DNA from: UBA1081 sp964454355
GTDB lineage: Bacteria > Bacillota > Clostridia > Oscillospirales > Acutalibacteraceae
Length of the DNA stretch: 23,825 nucleotides
Direction of reading: 5' to 3'
NCBI GenBank assembly: GCA_964454355.1
Contig: CAYVTA010000020.1
Location: 1-23,825, forward strand
In this document: one piece after another, positions 1 through 8,168 of the stretch
Numbering within the stretch: position 1 is the first letter of the stretch
Layout: each line of letters starts with the position of its first letter
Position numbers and translations under genes: made by a program
The notes under the pieces: generated by a model
Databases searched by the model: none
The model's input: the letters and a program-made list of their open reading frames with translations, nothing else
What the model was told of the DNA's origin: nothing

Positions 1-24
1 TTTTTAATTTTTTTGAAAAAAGTA

Positions 25-53
25 TTTAAAATTACTTTTTTATATGTTATAGT
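25..53 (+). promoter_or_regulatory. Putative extended -10 promoter of the oxidoreductase/GH106-like unit
   Basis: A TATAGT -10 box (48-53) is preceded by TG one base upstream (45-46), the extended -10 arrangement. A weak TTTAAA -35 (25-30) lies 17 bases upstream. Transcription would begin near 60, giving a leader of about 27 bases to the ATG at 87. This argues against the GTG at 66 as the start codon. The prediction is by eye only. Confidence 0.45.
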
Positions 54-86
54 TTACTAAAAAAGGTGAAGGAAAAGAATCAAAAA

Positions 87-1058
87 ATGAAAATTGCAAC
101 AATAGGTACTTCTTGGATAACAGACAGTTTTATCAAGTCCTGCGGCTATGTTTCCGATGCTGAAATTTATGCCGTTTATTCGAGAAATGTTGACAAAGCA
201 GAAAAATTTGCAGCCGAACATGGTGCTCAGCTGTATTATTCTTCTCTTGATAAAATGCTTGAAAATAATGATATTCAGGCTGTTTATATAGCAAGCCCCA
301 ACTGTGCTCATTTTGAACAGGCGAAGAAGTGTCTTCTTTCAGGAAAACACGTTATATGCGAAAAGCCTGCTGTTGTAACAAGTGCACAGCTTGCGGAGCT
401 TTACTCATTGGCAGATAAGAAAAATCTGATTTTTCTTGAAGCTATGAAATCTATGCATTCTGACGGACTTAGCATTATTCTTGAAGAATTGAAAGATATT
501 GGTGATATAAAGACTGCCACCATTGATTTTTCTCAGCTTTCATCAAAATATCCTGCTTATAAAAGGGGAGAGAATCCCAATATTTTCAATCCTCAGCTTT
601 GTACCGGTGCTCTTATGGATTTGGGTGTTTATAATGTGTATTTTGCTCTGGAGCTTTTCGGTGAACCGGAAAAGGTTATTTCCCACTCCGATTTTTTACC
701 CTCCGGTTCTGATTATTCGGGTACTCTGATCTTTGTATATACTGATAAGACCGTAACCGTAACATATTCAAAGGTAGCAAACGGATTTGTTCCAAGCAAA
801 ATTCTCGGTGAGAATGGGGCTGTAACCGTAAAATCTGTTTCAAAGCTTACGGGGGTCAGCAGACATTATAATGACGGCACGGTTAAAGAACTTTATCCCA
901 CTGTTGACGAAAACCTTGTAATGTCAAAGGAAATAAAGGCATTTACAGATTTTATTAACGGAAAAAACATTGATTACTATAATTACTGCAAGGAGCTTTC
1001 TATAAAGGCGTGCAGAATTATGGAAAACATAAGAAAAGAAAACAATTTCGGATTCTAA
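87..1058 (+). CDS. Gfo/Idh/MocA family NAD(P)-dependent oxidoreductase
   Basis: Probable cytoplasmic sugar or sugar-acid dehydrogenase of 323 residues, the usual size for the family. The N-terminal Rossmann fold begins at the first residues (IATIGTSW, where the GTS..IT form replaces the textbook GxGxxG). The family EKP motif with its active-site lysine is at residues 92-94, and a substrate-domain motif, MDLGVY, follows. I chose the ATG at 87 over the in-frame GTG at 66. The family normally starts immediately before the Rossmann strand, and the GTG lies inside the AAGGTGAAGGA ribosome-site region and close to the predicted transcription start. The stop overlaps the ribosome site of the next gene, a GH106-related glycosidase, so the two are almost certainly co-transcribed. 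The pair suggests oxidation or epimerisation of a sugar the glycosidase releases, but the substrate cannot be read from the sequence. Confidence 0.88.
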   Translation: MKIATIGTSWITDSFIKSCGYVSDAEIYAVYSRNVDKAEKFAAEHGAQLYYSSLDKMLENNDIQAVYIASPNCAHFEQAKKCLLSGKHVICEKPAVVTSAQLAELYSLADKKNLIFLEAMKSMHSDGLSIILEELKDIGDIKTATIDFSQLSSKYPAYKRGENPNIFNPQLCTGALMDLGVYNVYFALELFGEPEKVISHSDFLPSGSDYSGTLIFVYTDKTVTVTYSKVANGFVPSKILGENGAVTVKSVSKLTGVSRHYNDGTVKELYPTVDENLVMSKEIKAFTDFINGKNIDYYNYCKELSIKACRIMENIRKENNFGF

Positions 1059-1071
1059 GGAGGATTCGTGT

Positions 1072-4000
1072 ATGCTTTATAAAAAAAATACAGAAAAGAC
1101 TCTTTCTGCTGAACTTTTTAAAAATCCCACAAGCGAATACAGAGGCACTCCATTCTGGGCTTGGAATGCAAAGCTTGAAAAAGAGGAGCTTTGCCGTCAG
1201 ATAGAGGTTTTTAAGGAAATGGGTCTGGGCGGATTCCATATGCACGTAAGAACCGGTATGGCTACGCCGTATCTGACAGATGAATACATGGATATTGTTA
1301 AGTGCTGTGTGGAAAAGGCAAAAGATGAAAAAATGCTTGCATGGCTTTACGATGAAGACAGATGGCCATCAGGTGCTGCAGGCGGATATGTTACAAAAAA
1401 TCCCGAGTACAGATCAAGATATTTGCTTTTTACCAATAAGTCTTATGAGGAATGTACAAATATTCATGTCGATACCGATTCTCGTGCTGCCGGAGGAAGA
1501 AACGGAAATGGTGAGCTTTTGGCTGTTTACGATGTTAAGCTTGATTCCGCAGGCTTTCTTGAGTCATATAAAAGGATAGATTTCAGTGATGCTGCAGAGG
1601 GTGACAAATGGTATGCATATGCTGAAACTTGTTCATCTTCAAGCTGGTATAATAATCAGGCATATGTTGACACTCTTAATAAAAAGGCAATTGAAAAGTT
1701 TATTGAGGTTACACATGAACGCTACAAGGAAGTAATCAGTGATGATTTCGGTGAAGCAGTTCCTGCGATTTTTACCGATGAACCACAGTTTTCACGCAAG
1801 CGAACATTTAATAATTCAACTGACAAGGATGATGTAACTCTTCCATGGACAACCGATATTCCAGAAACATACAAGGCAATGTACGGCGATGATATACTTG
1901 ATTTTATTCCGGAGCTTTTCTGGGATCTTCCTGACGGAAATGTAAGTGTCCACCGTTATCATTATCATGACCATATTGCAGAACGTTTTGCTCAGGCTTT
2001 TGCTGACACCTGCGGAACCTGGTGCAGAGAGAACGGTCTTGCTCTCACAGGTCACATGATGGAAGAGCCTACCTTAAAGAGTCAGACTGCCGCATTGGGC
2101 GAAGCAATGCGCTCTTACAGAGGTTTTGATTTACCCGGAATTGATATGCTTTGCAACAGTCATGAGTTTACAACCGCAAAGCAGGCACAGTCAGCCTGTC
2201 ATCAGTTTGGTAATGAGGGTGTTCTTTCCGAACTGTACGGCGTAACAGGCTGGGATTTTGATTTCAGAGGCCATAAGCTTCACGGTGACTGGCAGGCAGC
2301 TTTGGGTATTACTATAAGAGTTCCTCATCTTTCTTGGTTCTCAATGGCGGGTGAGGCAAAGCGTGACTATCCTGCATCCATTCATTATCAGTCCCCTTGG
2401 TACGGTGAGTATTCATATATTGAAGATCATTTTGCAAGAGTGAATACGGCAATGACAAGAGGAAAGCCTGTTGTTAAAGTAGGTGTTATTCATCCCGTCG
2501 AGAGCTATTGGCTTCATTGGGGACCTAACGATAAGTCCGATCTTATCCGAGAAACGATGGATAAAAAATTCCGTGATGTAACTGACTGGCTTCTTAACGG
2601 CAGTATAGATTTTAATTTTATCAGTGAGTCACTTCTTCCAATTCAGTGTCAAAAGGGTTCAAATCCTCTTAAAGTAGGTGTAATGGAGTACGATGCTGTT
2701 GTTGTACCCGATTGTGAAACTCTTCGAGCTTCAACTCTTGAACGTCTTGAGGAATTTAGAAAACAAGGCGGCAAACTTATATTTATGGGCACAGCTCCCG
2801 CTTATGAAAACGCAGTACCCTCTGAAAGAGGAAGAAAACTCTATAATGAAAGTATTAATATTACTTTTGGCAGAGCACAGCTTCTTACAGCTCTTGATGA
2901 TAACAGAACAGTTACTCTCCGATATAAAAACGGAAGCTTGTCAGACGGATATATATATCAGATGAGACAGGATAATGACTGTAAATGGCTTTTTGTAGCC
3001 CATTCCTGTGAGCCTTACAACAAGGATGTCTTCGACAGCAGCGATTTGCGAATTATTCTTAAAGGTGAAAATAAGGTCACTGTGTATGATACTGTTAGCG
3101 GTACAACATATCCTGCTGATGTTGATTACTCCTGCGGCAATACGATCGTCAAAAATGAAATGTTTGATTACGACAGTCTGCTTCTTAAAATTGAAGAGGG
3201 CAGAAATGACGCAGTAGTGTCCATGTGTGAACTCAAGGCAAAGACTTTAGTACCTTTCAGCCGCAGTGTTGAATATACTCTTGATGAACAGAATGTAATG
3301 CTTCTTGATATTTGTGAATTTAAGGTTGATGACGGTGATTATCTTCCTGAAGAGGAAATTCTCAGGGCAGATAATATTGCAAGAAGAATTGCCGGTATCC
3401 CTGAACGAGAAGGAAATGTTGCTCAGCCTTGGGTGATTCCGCCGGAAGTTCCTGAGCATTCAATAACTCTCAGATTTACAATAAATTCAAAAATTGATGT
3501 CAGCGGAGTTTCTCTTGCCCTTGAAGATGCCGAAGCTGCTGAGATTACTCTTAACGGTAATACTGTTCCAAGCACTGTTACAGGTTGGTATGTTGATAAA
3601 TCAATCAAAACCGTTGCATTGGAGGGAATCGTAAAAGGTAAAAATATTCTGACTGTTAAACTGCCTTTAGGTAACCGAACAAACACTGAATGGTGTTACC
3701 TTATCGGTGATTTCGGTGTTAACGTTGTCGGTGCACAGTCAGAGATCTGTGAAAAGGCTGAAAAGCTTTCCTTTGGTGATATTGTAAATCAAGGCTTACC
3801 GTTTTATGGCGGAAATATTACATACCATATAGGTAATATCAATGCTGAAAACGGAGAACTGCAAATAATGGTTCCTCAGTACAGAGGTGCCCTTGTAAAA
3901 GTTCTTGTTGACGGTGAGGATAAAGGTAATATTGTTTATTCTCCAAACACACTTTATATCAGAGAACTTGAGAAAGGCGTTCATAAGGTTGATATAAAGC

Positions 4001-4161
4001 TCTATACGAATAGATTTAATGCTTTTGGTGCAGTTCATAATGCTGATGCAAAAATGTCTTGGCACGGACCTAATGCATGGCGTACCGAAGATGAATGCTG
4101 GACATATGAATACAGACTTAAAACAGTAGGTATTATTTCACAGCCCGAAATTAAAGTATAA
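1072..4161 (+). CDS. Large cytoplasmic glycoside hydrolase related to GH106 (alpha-L-rhamnosidase-like)
   Basis: A 1029-residue protein. Its N-terminal catalytic region carries the signature I associate with GH106-type proteins: PFWAWN (27-32), GLGGFHMHVRTG (51-62) and WLYDEDRWPSGAAGG (91-105). An AIFTDEPQF block (232-240) contains an Asp-Glu pair, and E237 is a candidate catalytic acid. The C-terminal part, from roughly residue 780, is rich in beta-strand sequence and looks like sugar-binding jelly-roll domains. There is no signal peptide, so it probably acts on imported oligosaccharides. The ribosome site AAGGAGG spans the stop of the upstream oxidoreductase with 8 bases to the ATG, giving tight coupling. 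GH106 is known for alpha-L-rhamnosidase activity. Many GH106-like sequences are uncharacterised, so specificity here is open. Assignment to a glycosidase of this superfamily is firm; the substrate is not. Confidence 0.8.
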   Translation: MLYKKNTEKTLSAELFKNPTSEYRGTPFWAWNAKLEKEELCRQIEVFKEMGLGGFHMHVRTGMATPYLTDEYMDIVKCCVEKAKDEKMLAWLYDEDRWPSGAAGGYVTKNPEYRSRYLLFTNKSYEECTNIHVDTDSRAAGGRNGNGELLAVYDVKLDSAGFLESYKRIDFSDAAEGDKWYAYAETCSSSSWYNNQAYVDTLNKKAIEKFIEVTHERYKEVISDDFGEAVPAIFTDEPQFSRKRTFNNSTDKDDVTLPWTTDIPETYKAMYGDDILDFIPELFWDLPDGNVSVHRYHYHDHIAERFAQAFADTCGTWCRENGLALTGHMMEEPTLKSQTAALGEAMRSYRGFDLPGIDMLCNSHEFTTAKQAQSACHQFGNEGVLSELYGVTGWDFDFRGHKLHGDWQAALGITIRVPHLSWFSMAGEAKRDYPASIHYQSPWYGEYSYIEDHFARVNTAMTRGKPVVKVGVIHPVESYWLHWGPNDKSDLIRETMDKKFRDVTDWLLNGSIDFNFISESLLPIQCQKGSNPLKVGVMEYDAVVVPDCETLRASTLERLEEFRKQGGKLIFMGTAPAYENAVPSERGRKLYNESINITFGRAQLLTALDDNRTVTLRYKNGSLSDGYIYQMRQDNDCKWLFVAHSCEPYNKDVFDSSDLRIILKGENKVTVYDTVSGTTYPADVDYSCGNTIVKNEMFDYDSLLLKIEEGRNDAVVSMCELKAKTLVPFSRSVEYTLDEQNVMLLDICEFKVDDGDYLPEEEILRADNIARRIAGIPEREGNVAQPWVIPPEVPEHSITLRFTINSKIDVSGVSLALEDAEAAEITLNGNTVPSTVTGWYVDKSIKTVALEGIVKGKNILTVKLPLGNRTNTEWCYLIGDFGVNVVGAQSEICEKAEKLSFGDIVNQGLPFYGGNITYHIGNINAENGELQIMVPQYRGALVKVLVDGEDKGNIVYSPNTLYIRELEKGVHKVDIKLYTNRFNAFGAVHNADAKMSWHGPNAWRTEDECWTYEYRLKTVGIISQPEIKV

Positions 4162-4166
4162 ATAAA

Positions 4167-4194
4167 AATGACCGTTTCTAATGGAACGGTCATT
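4167..4194 (-). terminator. Terminator between convergent transcripts
   Basis: A perfect 10-bp inverted repeat, AATGACCGTT (4167-4176) with its complement at 4185-4194, closes an 8-base loop. Read on the minus strand, the hairpin is followed by a T-rich stretch (TTTTTATTTA), so it best terminates the dat-to-EamA operon. It starts 6 bases after the glycosidase stop and may also stop plus-strand transcripts, but with a poorer T tract. Confidence 0.8.
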
Positions 4195-4199
4195 ATGTA

Positions 4200-5153
4200 T
4201 TAAGTCTGTGATTTTTTGCTTTTAATAAAATCCGGTGCCTGAGCAAGCAGTATAGCTGCAAACATAACCACACAACCCAACAGTTCTCTCCGGTTGAGTG
4301 TATTGCCTCTTATTATCCAATCCGCAAGGGCTGAAAAAACGGATTCGAGACTCATAAGAAGGGACGCCAAAACAGGGTTGCATCTCTTCTGACCGAGAAT
4401 CTGAAGCGTAAATGCTGCTCCGCCTGAAAGTACACCCGAATAAAGCAGCGGACCGGCTTGAGATAAAACGGCATTGATATCAGGCTTTTCAAAAATAAGC
4501 ATACATACAGTTGACAAAACAGCGGCAATGAAAAACTGGAAGCAAGAAAGCTTGATACCATCCACTCTGTCTGAATAATAATCTACTGTGAAAATCTGTG
4601 TTCCATAGAAAACAGCACAGAGAATAAGCATGAAATCAGCCGTTGAAATAGAAAGTCCGGCCCCCGGAGTTACTGAAATAAGGTAAAGTCCACCCACTGC
4701 GACAAGTACGCTCGCCCAAGATAATAAATGTATCTTTCTTTTAAAGAAAATACCAAATATAGGAACAATAACTATGTAAAGAGCAGTAAGAAATGCGGCT
4801 CTTCCCGTTGAAGTTTCTTTGCCTTGCATATCAATTCCGAATTGTTGCAGATTACTTGCAATTCCAAGTGCAAGTCCGCAGATGATTCCGCATCTTAAAA
4901 ATGTTTTGTTGTGTACAGCCCAATCCTTGATATTTTTGTAGTTCTTTTTATTAAGCTTTGCTTTGCCGGTGTTGTTTGTTATAAGCATGACTGCACCAAC
5001 TGATATAAAAGCAAGAGTGCATCTGATTGACTGAAATGTAAAGGAACCGATATCGCCGCCTTCGCTTTGAGCCACGAATGAAATACCCCATATCAAAGCA
5101 GCAAGTACAAGCAGAAATGGACTTAAAATTTTGAGTTGTTTTTCTTTATTCAT
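4200..5153 (-). CDS. EamA-type (drug/metabolite transporter superfamily) permease
   Basis: A 317-residue integral membrane protein with about ten hydrophobic helices in two EamA repeats. The first repeat begins LAALIWGISFVAQ (residues 18-30), the typical opening of the family. A second, similar half starts near residue 170. The family exports amino acids, nucleobases, drugs and related metabolites. This is the last gene of the dat operon: its AGGTGA ribosome site lies in the 3' end of alr, 6 bases separate the genes, and a terminator follows immediately. The context suggests export or uptake of an amino acid or related compound. That is inference, since DMT specificity cannot be read from sequence. 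Confidence 0.9.
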   Translation of the reverse strand: MNKEKQLKILSPFLLVLAALIWGISFVAQSEGGDIGSFTFQSIRCTLAFISVGAVMLITNNTGKAKLNKKNYKNIKDWAVHNKTFLRCGIICGLALGIASNLQQFGIDMQGKETSTGRAAFLTALYIVIVPIFGIFFKRKIHLLSWASVLVAVGGLYLISVTPGAGLSISTADFMLILCAVFYGTQIFTVDYYSDRVDGIKLSCFQFFIAAVLSTVCMLIFEKPDINAVLSQAGPLLYSGVLSGGAAFTLQILGQKRCNPVLASLLMSLESVFSALADWIIRGNTLNRRELLGCVVMFAAILLAQAPDFIKSKKSQT

Positions 5154-5159
5154 TTGTTT

Positions 5160-6317
5160 TCACCTGAGATAATTAATTATTTTTATTGTTTTGGAGCTTT
5201 TTTTGTAAACTTTCGGTACTCGTCTCGCAACACCGCACACAACTTCGTAATTAAAGCTCATGGATTTGCTGCCGATTTCCTCTGCTGATATGGTGTTTTT
5301 ACCGTCTGTTCCGAAAAGTATAACTTCATCGTCCGTTTTTACATCATCGATATCAGTTACATCAATCATAAACTGATCCATGCATACTCTGCCGACTATA
5401 GGTGCATATTGACCTGCAATGAGTACTCTTCCTGTGTTTGAAAGTGCCCTTGGATATCCGTCTGCGTAACCGGCCGAAACTGTTGCAATTCGACGTGTTT
5501 GAGTTGTTTTATAAGTATGTCCGTAACTGATTCCTTCACCGGCAGGAACGTCTTTGACATGGATAATGTGGCTTTTTAAAGTCATTACAGGAATTAAATT
5601 GATTTTACTTTTATCAACTTCTTCAGATGGATAAAGCCCGTAAAGGGATATTCCCATTCGTACCATATCGAAATGTTCGTCAAATTCGGATATTGCAGCA
5701 CTGTTGCATAAGTGTTTTATAGGGAAGATGATTCCTCTTGTTTCGCATTTTTTTATAAAATCGCAATACCTGTTTTTTTGCATTTCACTCACAGCTTTAT
5801 CGGTCATATCTGCACAGGCGTAATGTGAGAAAATTCCTTCAAGCACAATATTTTCAAGCTCTGAGACATATTTTATTGCATTTATTGATTTCTCATTCGG
5901 TGCAAAACCGATTCTTGTCATTCCTGTATCAATCGCAATATGAATATGAGCTTTTCTGTTGAGTTTTTTTGCTGATTCATTGATTTTCTCTGCTGAATCT
6001 TTTGAATAAACCGTAAGTGAAATATCATTTTTGATAAGCTCTTCATAATCGTCGGAATTTGTGTAAGATAGAATCAGTATCGGCTTAGTGACGGATGAAT
6101 TTCTCAGTTCTATTGCCTCGTCAGCGGTTGCAACGGCAAAATAATCTGCTTTGTCAGCAAGAAGTTCTGCCAATACTGTTGCACCGTGACCGTAACCGTC
6201 CGCTTTTATAACTGCACACAGTTTAACATTATTATTTACGCATTTTTTCAGCTCGTTGAAGTTGTGTTCAACGGCATCGAGATCTATTTGAGCATAGGTT
6301 CTAATGTATTTATCCAA
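5160..6317 (-). CDS. alr: Alanine racemase
   Basis: PLP-dependent interconversion of L- and D-alanine, supplying D-Ala for peptidoglycan. It has 385 residues, usual for the family. The N-terminal barrel holds the PLP lysine in AVIKADGYGHG (K38), the second catalytic residue lies in GISYGHTY (Y264), and the C-terminal domain has RVCMDQFMIDVTD. The start is a TTG (6317-6315) behind AAGGTGAT. The frame is closed by a stop four codons upstream, and no ATG lies near the conserved N-terminus (DKYIRTYAQIDLDAVEHN), so a non-ATG start is required. The gene sits 9 bases after a PxpC-like gene and 6 bases before an EamA permease. Dat, encoded two genes upstream, can use the D-alanine that Alr makes. Confidence 0.97.
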   Translation of the reverse strand: MDKYIRTYAQIDLDAVEHNFNELKKCVNNNVKLCAVIKADGYGHGATVLAELLADKADYFAVATADEAIELRNSSVTKPILILSYTNSDDYEELIKNDISLTVYSKDSAEKINESAKKLNRKAHIHIAIDTGMTRIGFAPNEKSINAIKYVSELENIVLEGIFSHYACADMTDKAVSEMQKNRYCDFIKKCETRGIIFPIKHLCNSAAISEFDEHFDMVRMGISLYGLYPSEEVDKSKINLIPVMTLKSHIIHVKDVPAGEGISYGHTYKTTQTRRIATVSAGYADGYPRALSNTGRVLIAGQYAPIVGRVCMDQFMIDVTDIDDVKTDDEVILFGTDGKNTISAEEIGSKSMSFNYEVVCGVARRVPKVYKKSSKTIKIINYLR

Positions 6318-6326
6318 AATATCACC

Positions 6327-7112
6327 TTAAAACATAAGCTTGTATCCCAACCATGCAAGCTTCATTTTATATTTAAAATTAATTGTCTTTGCTTCTTTCT
6401 CGTTGACGGAAATAAATCTGACCTTTGTGCCGCAGCACGCTTGTGCAAGAAGCATTCTGTCAGCGTCTAAAATATTAAAATTATCTGCGGAAATTGTATT
6501 TCCGTTGATATCTTCAAGAAAAATCCCTATTTTGTCATCGAAAAATTTTACAGTATAGTCCTTATTTGAAATATCTTCTTCGCTGAGTATACGAATTTCT
6601 GCATCATCATCCGGAAAGTCAGGAAAATCAGGTGTGTCCGTGTGGCCCTTGTATTTACCTAAAAGCTGAGTTCTTTCAAACCTGAAATTAAGTACATCTC
6701 CTTGAGTAAGCTTTCTGCCCTCAAAGCCGCCTGTTGCTTTATCTAAATTTGTTTGGTAGCTGCCGTCAACCAAAGGAATATCAAAACCTCCTGCAGCAGC
6801 CATATAACCTCTGTAACCGTATCTGGCTTTTTCACTTGTCAACAGGTCTCCCTTTTTGACTTCAACTGCTTTATAAACAGGGAGGTCTTTTCCGTTAAGC
6901 TCCCATGCCATATCTGCTCCTGTAAGTGCAATAACACCATCTGCCGTAAATTTTCCGCAGATGCCCTCCTGTGTCATTTCAAGAACACCCTCCGCATCGG
7001 TGTTGCTTACCAGTCGGTTGGCTGTGATAATACTTTCATAATCGGTAAGACACACAGGAATTGCTGACTGAATTATTGTAAGCGTCCCTGCTGATTTTAT
7101 TTTAATTCCCAT
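6327..7112 (-). CDS. Shortened, divergent PxpC/KipA-like protein (biotin-dependent carboxyltransferase superfamily)
   Basis: A 261-residue protein, against roughly 310-340 for typical 5-oxoprolinase subunit C (PxpC/KipA). Family landmarks are present: GTLTIIQS near the N-terminus, ANRLVSN, VIALTGADM, a KKGD turn, YRGYMAAAGGFDIP, GGFEGRKLTQGDVL, and a C-terminal ILDADRMLLAQ...GTKVRFISV. Two conserved blocks appear reduced or absent: the glycine-rich GR.GY...G...SGAMD region after residue 15, replaced by AIPVCLTDYESI, and the segment before the final LAQ..PG.KVRF strand that normally contains LADRQTTGGYP. No pxpA or pxpB is nearby, although the family normally works as a PxpABC complex. The ribosome site AAGGAG lies in the end of dat, 3 bases away. 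It may be a repurposed stand-alone paralogue; the family call is fairly sure, the function unknown. Confidence 0.72.
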   Translation of the reverse strand: MGIKIKSAGTLTIIQSAIPVCLTDYESIITANRLVSNTDAEGVLEMTQEGICGKFTADGVIALTGADMAWELNGKDLPVYKAVEVKKGDLLTSEKARYGYRGYMAAAGGFDIPLVDGSYQTNLDKATGGFEGRKLTQGDVLNFRFERTQLLGKYKGHTDTPDFPDFPDDDAEIRILSEEDISNKDYTVKFFDDKIGIFLEDINGNTISADNFNILDADRMLLAQACCGTKVRFISVNEKEAKTINFKYKMKLAWLGYKLMF

Positions 7113-7115
7113 AAT

Positions 7116-7970
7116 TTACTCCTTAGTGCCGTCAGTGGCTTTGATAAAATCATCCATAAGATAAGTCTGAAGCTGTTTGAGCATCTGAGGATTTTTTCCG
7201 CCTACGGTTTTACCGTCTATTTCATTGACCTGTATACAAAATGCATCACAGCAAGTGATTATAACTTCGTCTGCGTTCATAAGTTCATCAATGTAATATT
7301 CTTTTTCTTCTACTTCATAACCAAAATGACGAGCAGCTTTTATGAGATTTGCTCTTGCAATTCCGGAGAGGATGAGGTTATCGGCAGGAGCTGTAATGAG
7401 CGTGTCGTTTTTTATAATATGTACATTAGAATGAGCACATTCCGTCACTCTTGAGTTTCGGTGAAAAATAGCTTCATCACAGCCTTGTTCCACAGCTTGT
7501 TGATATGCCATGATTGAAGGTATAAGATTAAGTGTTTTAATGTTGCAGTGAAGGAAACGGGTGTCAGGACAAGTGATGACTTTAAGCTGTTTGTTTATAC
7601 CCATTATTTCCGAAGGCTCAATCATTATCCAAATGTTAGCCTTTTTGCCGTCTGTAGGAAATGCATGGTTCCGCAGTCCTGTACCTCTTGATGCTTGCCA
7701 GTAAACAAAACAGTTTCCGCAATCCATTTTTGCAAGCATTTCATTGAGAAGTGATTTCATTTCTTCTTTTGTGAAGGGAAGCTCGATTCGCATTAGGGAT
7801 GCACTGTTATAGAACCTCTCAATATGCTCATCAAGTGTGTAAATAGTGTAGTTGCGTGAAAAGGCGGCATCATAGCAACCGTCACCAAAATAACAGGCAC
7901 GGTCTGTCATGGGAACATTCATGTTTTCAATTTCGTCAAATTTGCCATTATACCAGCCAAGAGTTTTCAA
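7116..7970 (-). CDS. dat: D-amino acid aminotransferase (D-alanine transaminase), class IV
   Basis: PLP enzyme moving the amino group between D-alanine and 2-oxoglutarate to give D-glutamate and pyruvate. It has 284 residues, close to Bacillus D-AAT. The lysine that binds PLP is in CNIKTLNLI (K145), and the cofactor-binding glutamate is in RVTECAHSNV (E177). RGTGLRNHAFP (R95-P105) retains the Arg-x-His pair that distinguishes D-AAT from branched-chain aminotransferases by holding the substrate carboxylate. FGDGCYD (28-34) is also a family motif. The start is TTG (7970-7968) with AAGGAG 8 bases upstream. An in-frame TGA five codons further up excludes longer starts. It is the first gene of an operon with alr, which makes the D-alanine call more likely than another class IV activity. 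Confidence 0.92.
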   Translation of the reverse strand: MKTLGWYNGKFDEIENMNVPMTDRACYFGDGCYDAAFSRNYTIYTLDEHIERFYNSASLMRIELPFTKEEMKSLLNEMLAKMDCGNCFVYWQASRGTGLRNHAFPTDGKKANIWIMIEPSEIMGINKQLKVITCPDTRFLHCNIKTLNLIPSIMAYQQAVEQGCDEAIFHRNSRVTECAHSNVHIIKNDTLITAPADNLILSGIARANLIKAARHFGYEVEEKEYYIDELMNADEVIITCCDAFCIQVNEIDGKTVGGKNPQMLKQLQTYLMDDFIKATDGTKE

Positions 7971-8002
7971 ATCAGCTTCTCCTTTTCATTACACACAAAA
8001 TG

Positions 8003-8038
8003 GGCGCAGAACATATATGTTAATATACATTCAGCGCC
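8003..8038 (-). promoter_or_regulatory. Leader hairpin of the dat operon
   Basis: Two 16-base arms (8003-8018 and 8023-8038) pair around a 4-base loop, with a GGCGC/GCGCC clamp at the base, one T:T mismatch and two G-U pairs in RNA. The upper stem contains the palindrome ACATATATGT (8011-8020). The hairpin begins about 8 bases into the predicted transcript and ends about 32 bases before the TTG start. No strong T tract follows, so it does not look like an intrinsic terminator. An mRNA-stabilising 5' stem, a protein-binding site or a translation-control element are the options. Confidence 0.55.
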
Positions 8039-8052
8039 GTGCTGTTTATATG

Positions 8053-8081
8053 ATTATATTCCAATTTGTGTATTAAGTCAA
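8053..8081 (-). promoter_or_regulatory. Sigma-A promoter of the dat operon
   Basis: On the minus strand, TTGACT (8081-8076) is followed after exactly 17 bases by a consensus TATAAT (8058-8053). The expected start is near 8046, giving a leader of about 75 bases that contains the hairpin at 8003-8038. Confidence 0.8.
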
Positions 8082-8126
8082 CAGTAATTTAATTTCACAT
8101 GATGAATAGAATATGTTTTTTATAAC

Positions 8127-8163
8127 AAAAAGAGGAACTGTAAAAAAAATACAGCTCCTTTTT
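8127..8163 (-). terminator. Terminator of the GH25 gene
   Basis: Arms at 8134-8142 and 8150-8158 pair over nine positions (one G-U in RNA) around an A/T loop. On the minus strand the hairpin is preceded by A5 and followed by CTCTTTTTG. It starts 5 bases after the GH25 stop codon and ends about 45 bases before the -35 of the dat promoter. The stretch 7971-8168 therefore holds this terminator, the dat promoter and its leader hairpin, and nothing else that I see. Confidence 0.85.
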
Positions 8164-8168
8164 GATTT

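Noticed and set aside
66..86. GTG start giving seven extra residues on the Gfo/Idh protein
   Set aside because: The GTG overlaps the ribosome-site region and lies almost at the predicted transcription start. The family N-terminus fits the ATG at 87.
6753..7067. 104-codon plus-strand open frame opposite the PxpC-like gene
   Set aside because: Cys- and Phe-rich shadow composition, no ribosome site, and no promoter in the right place.
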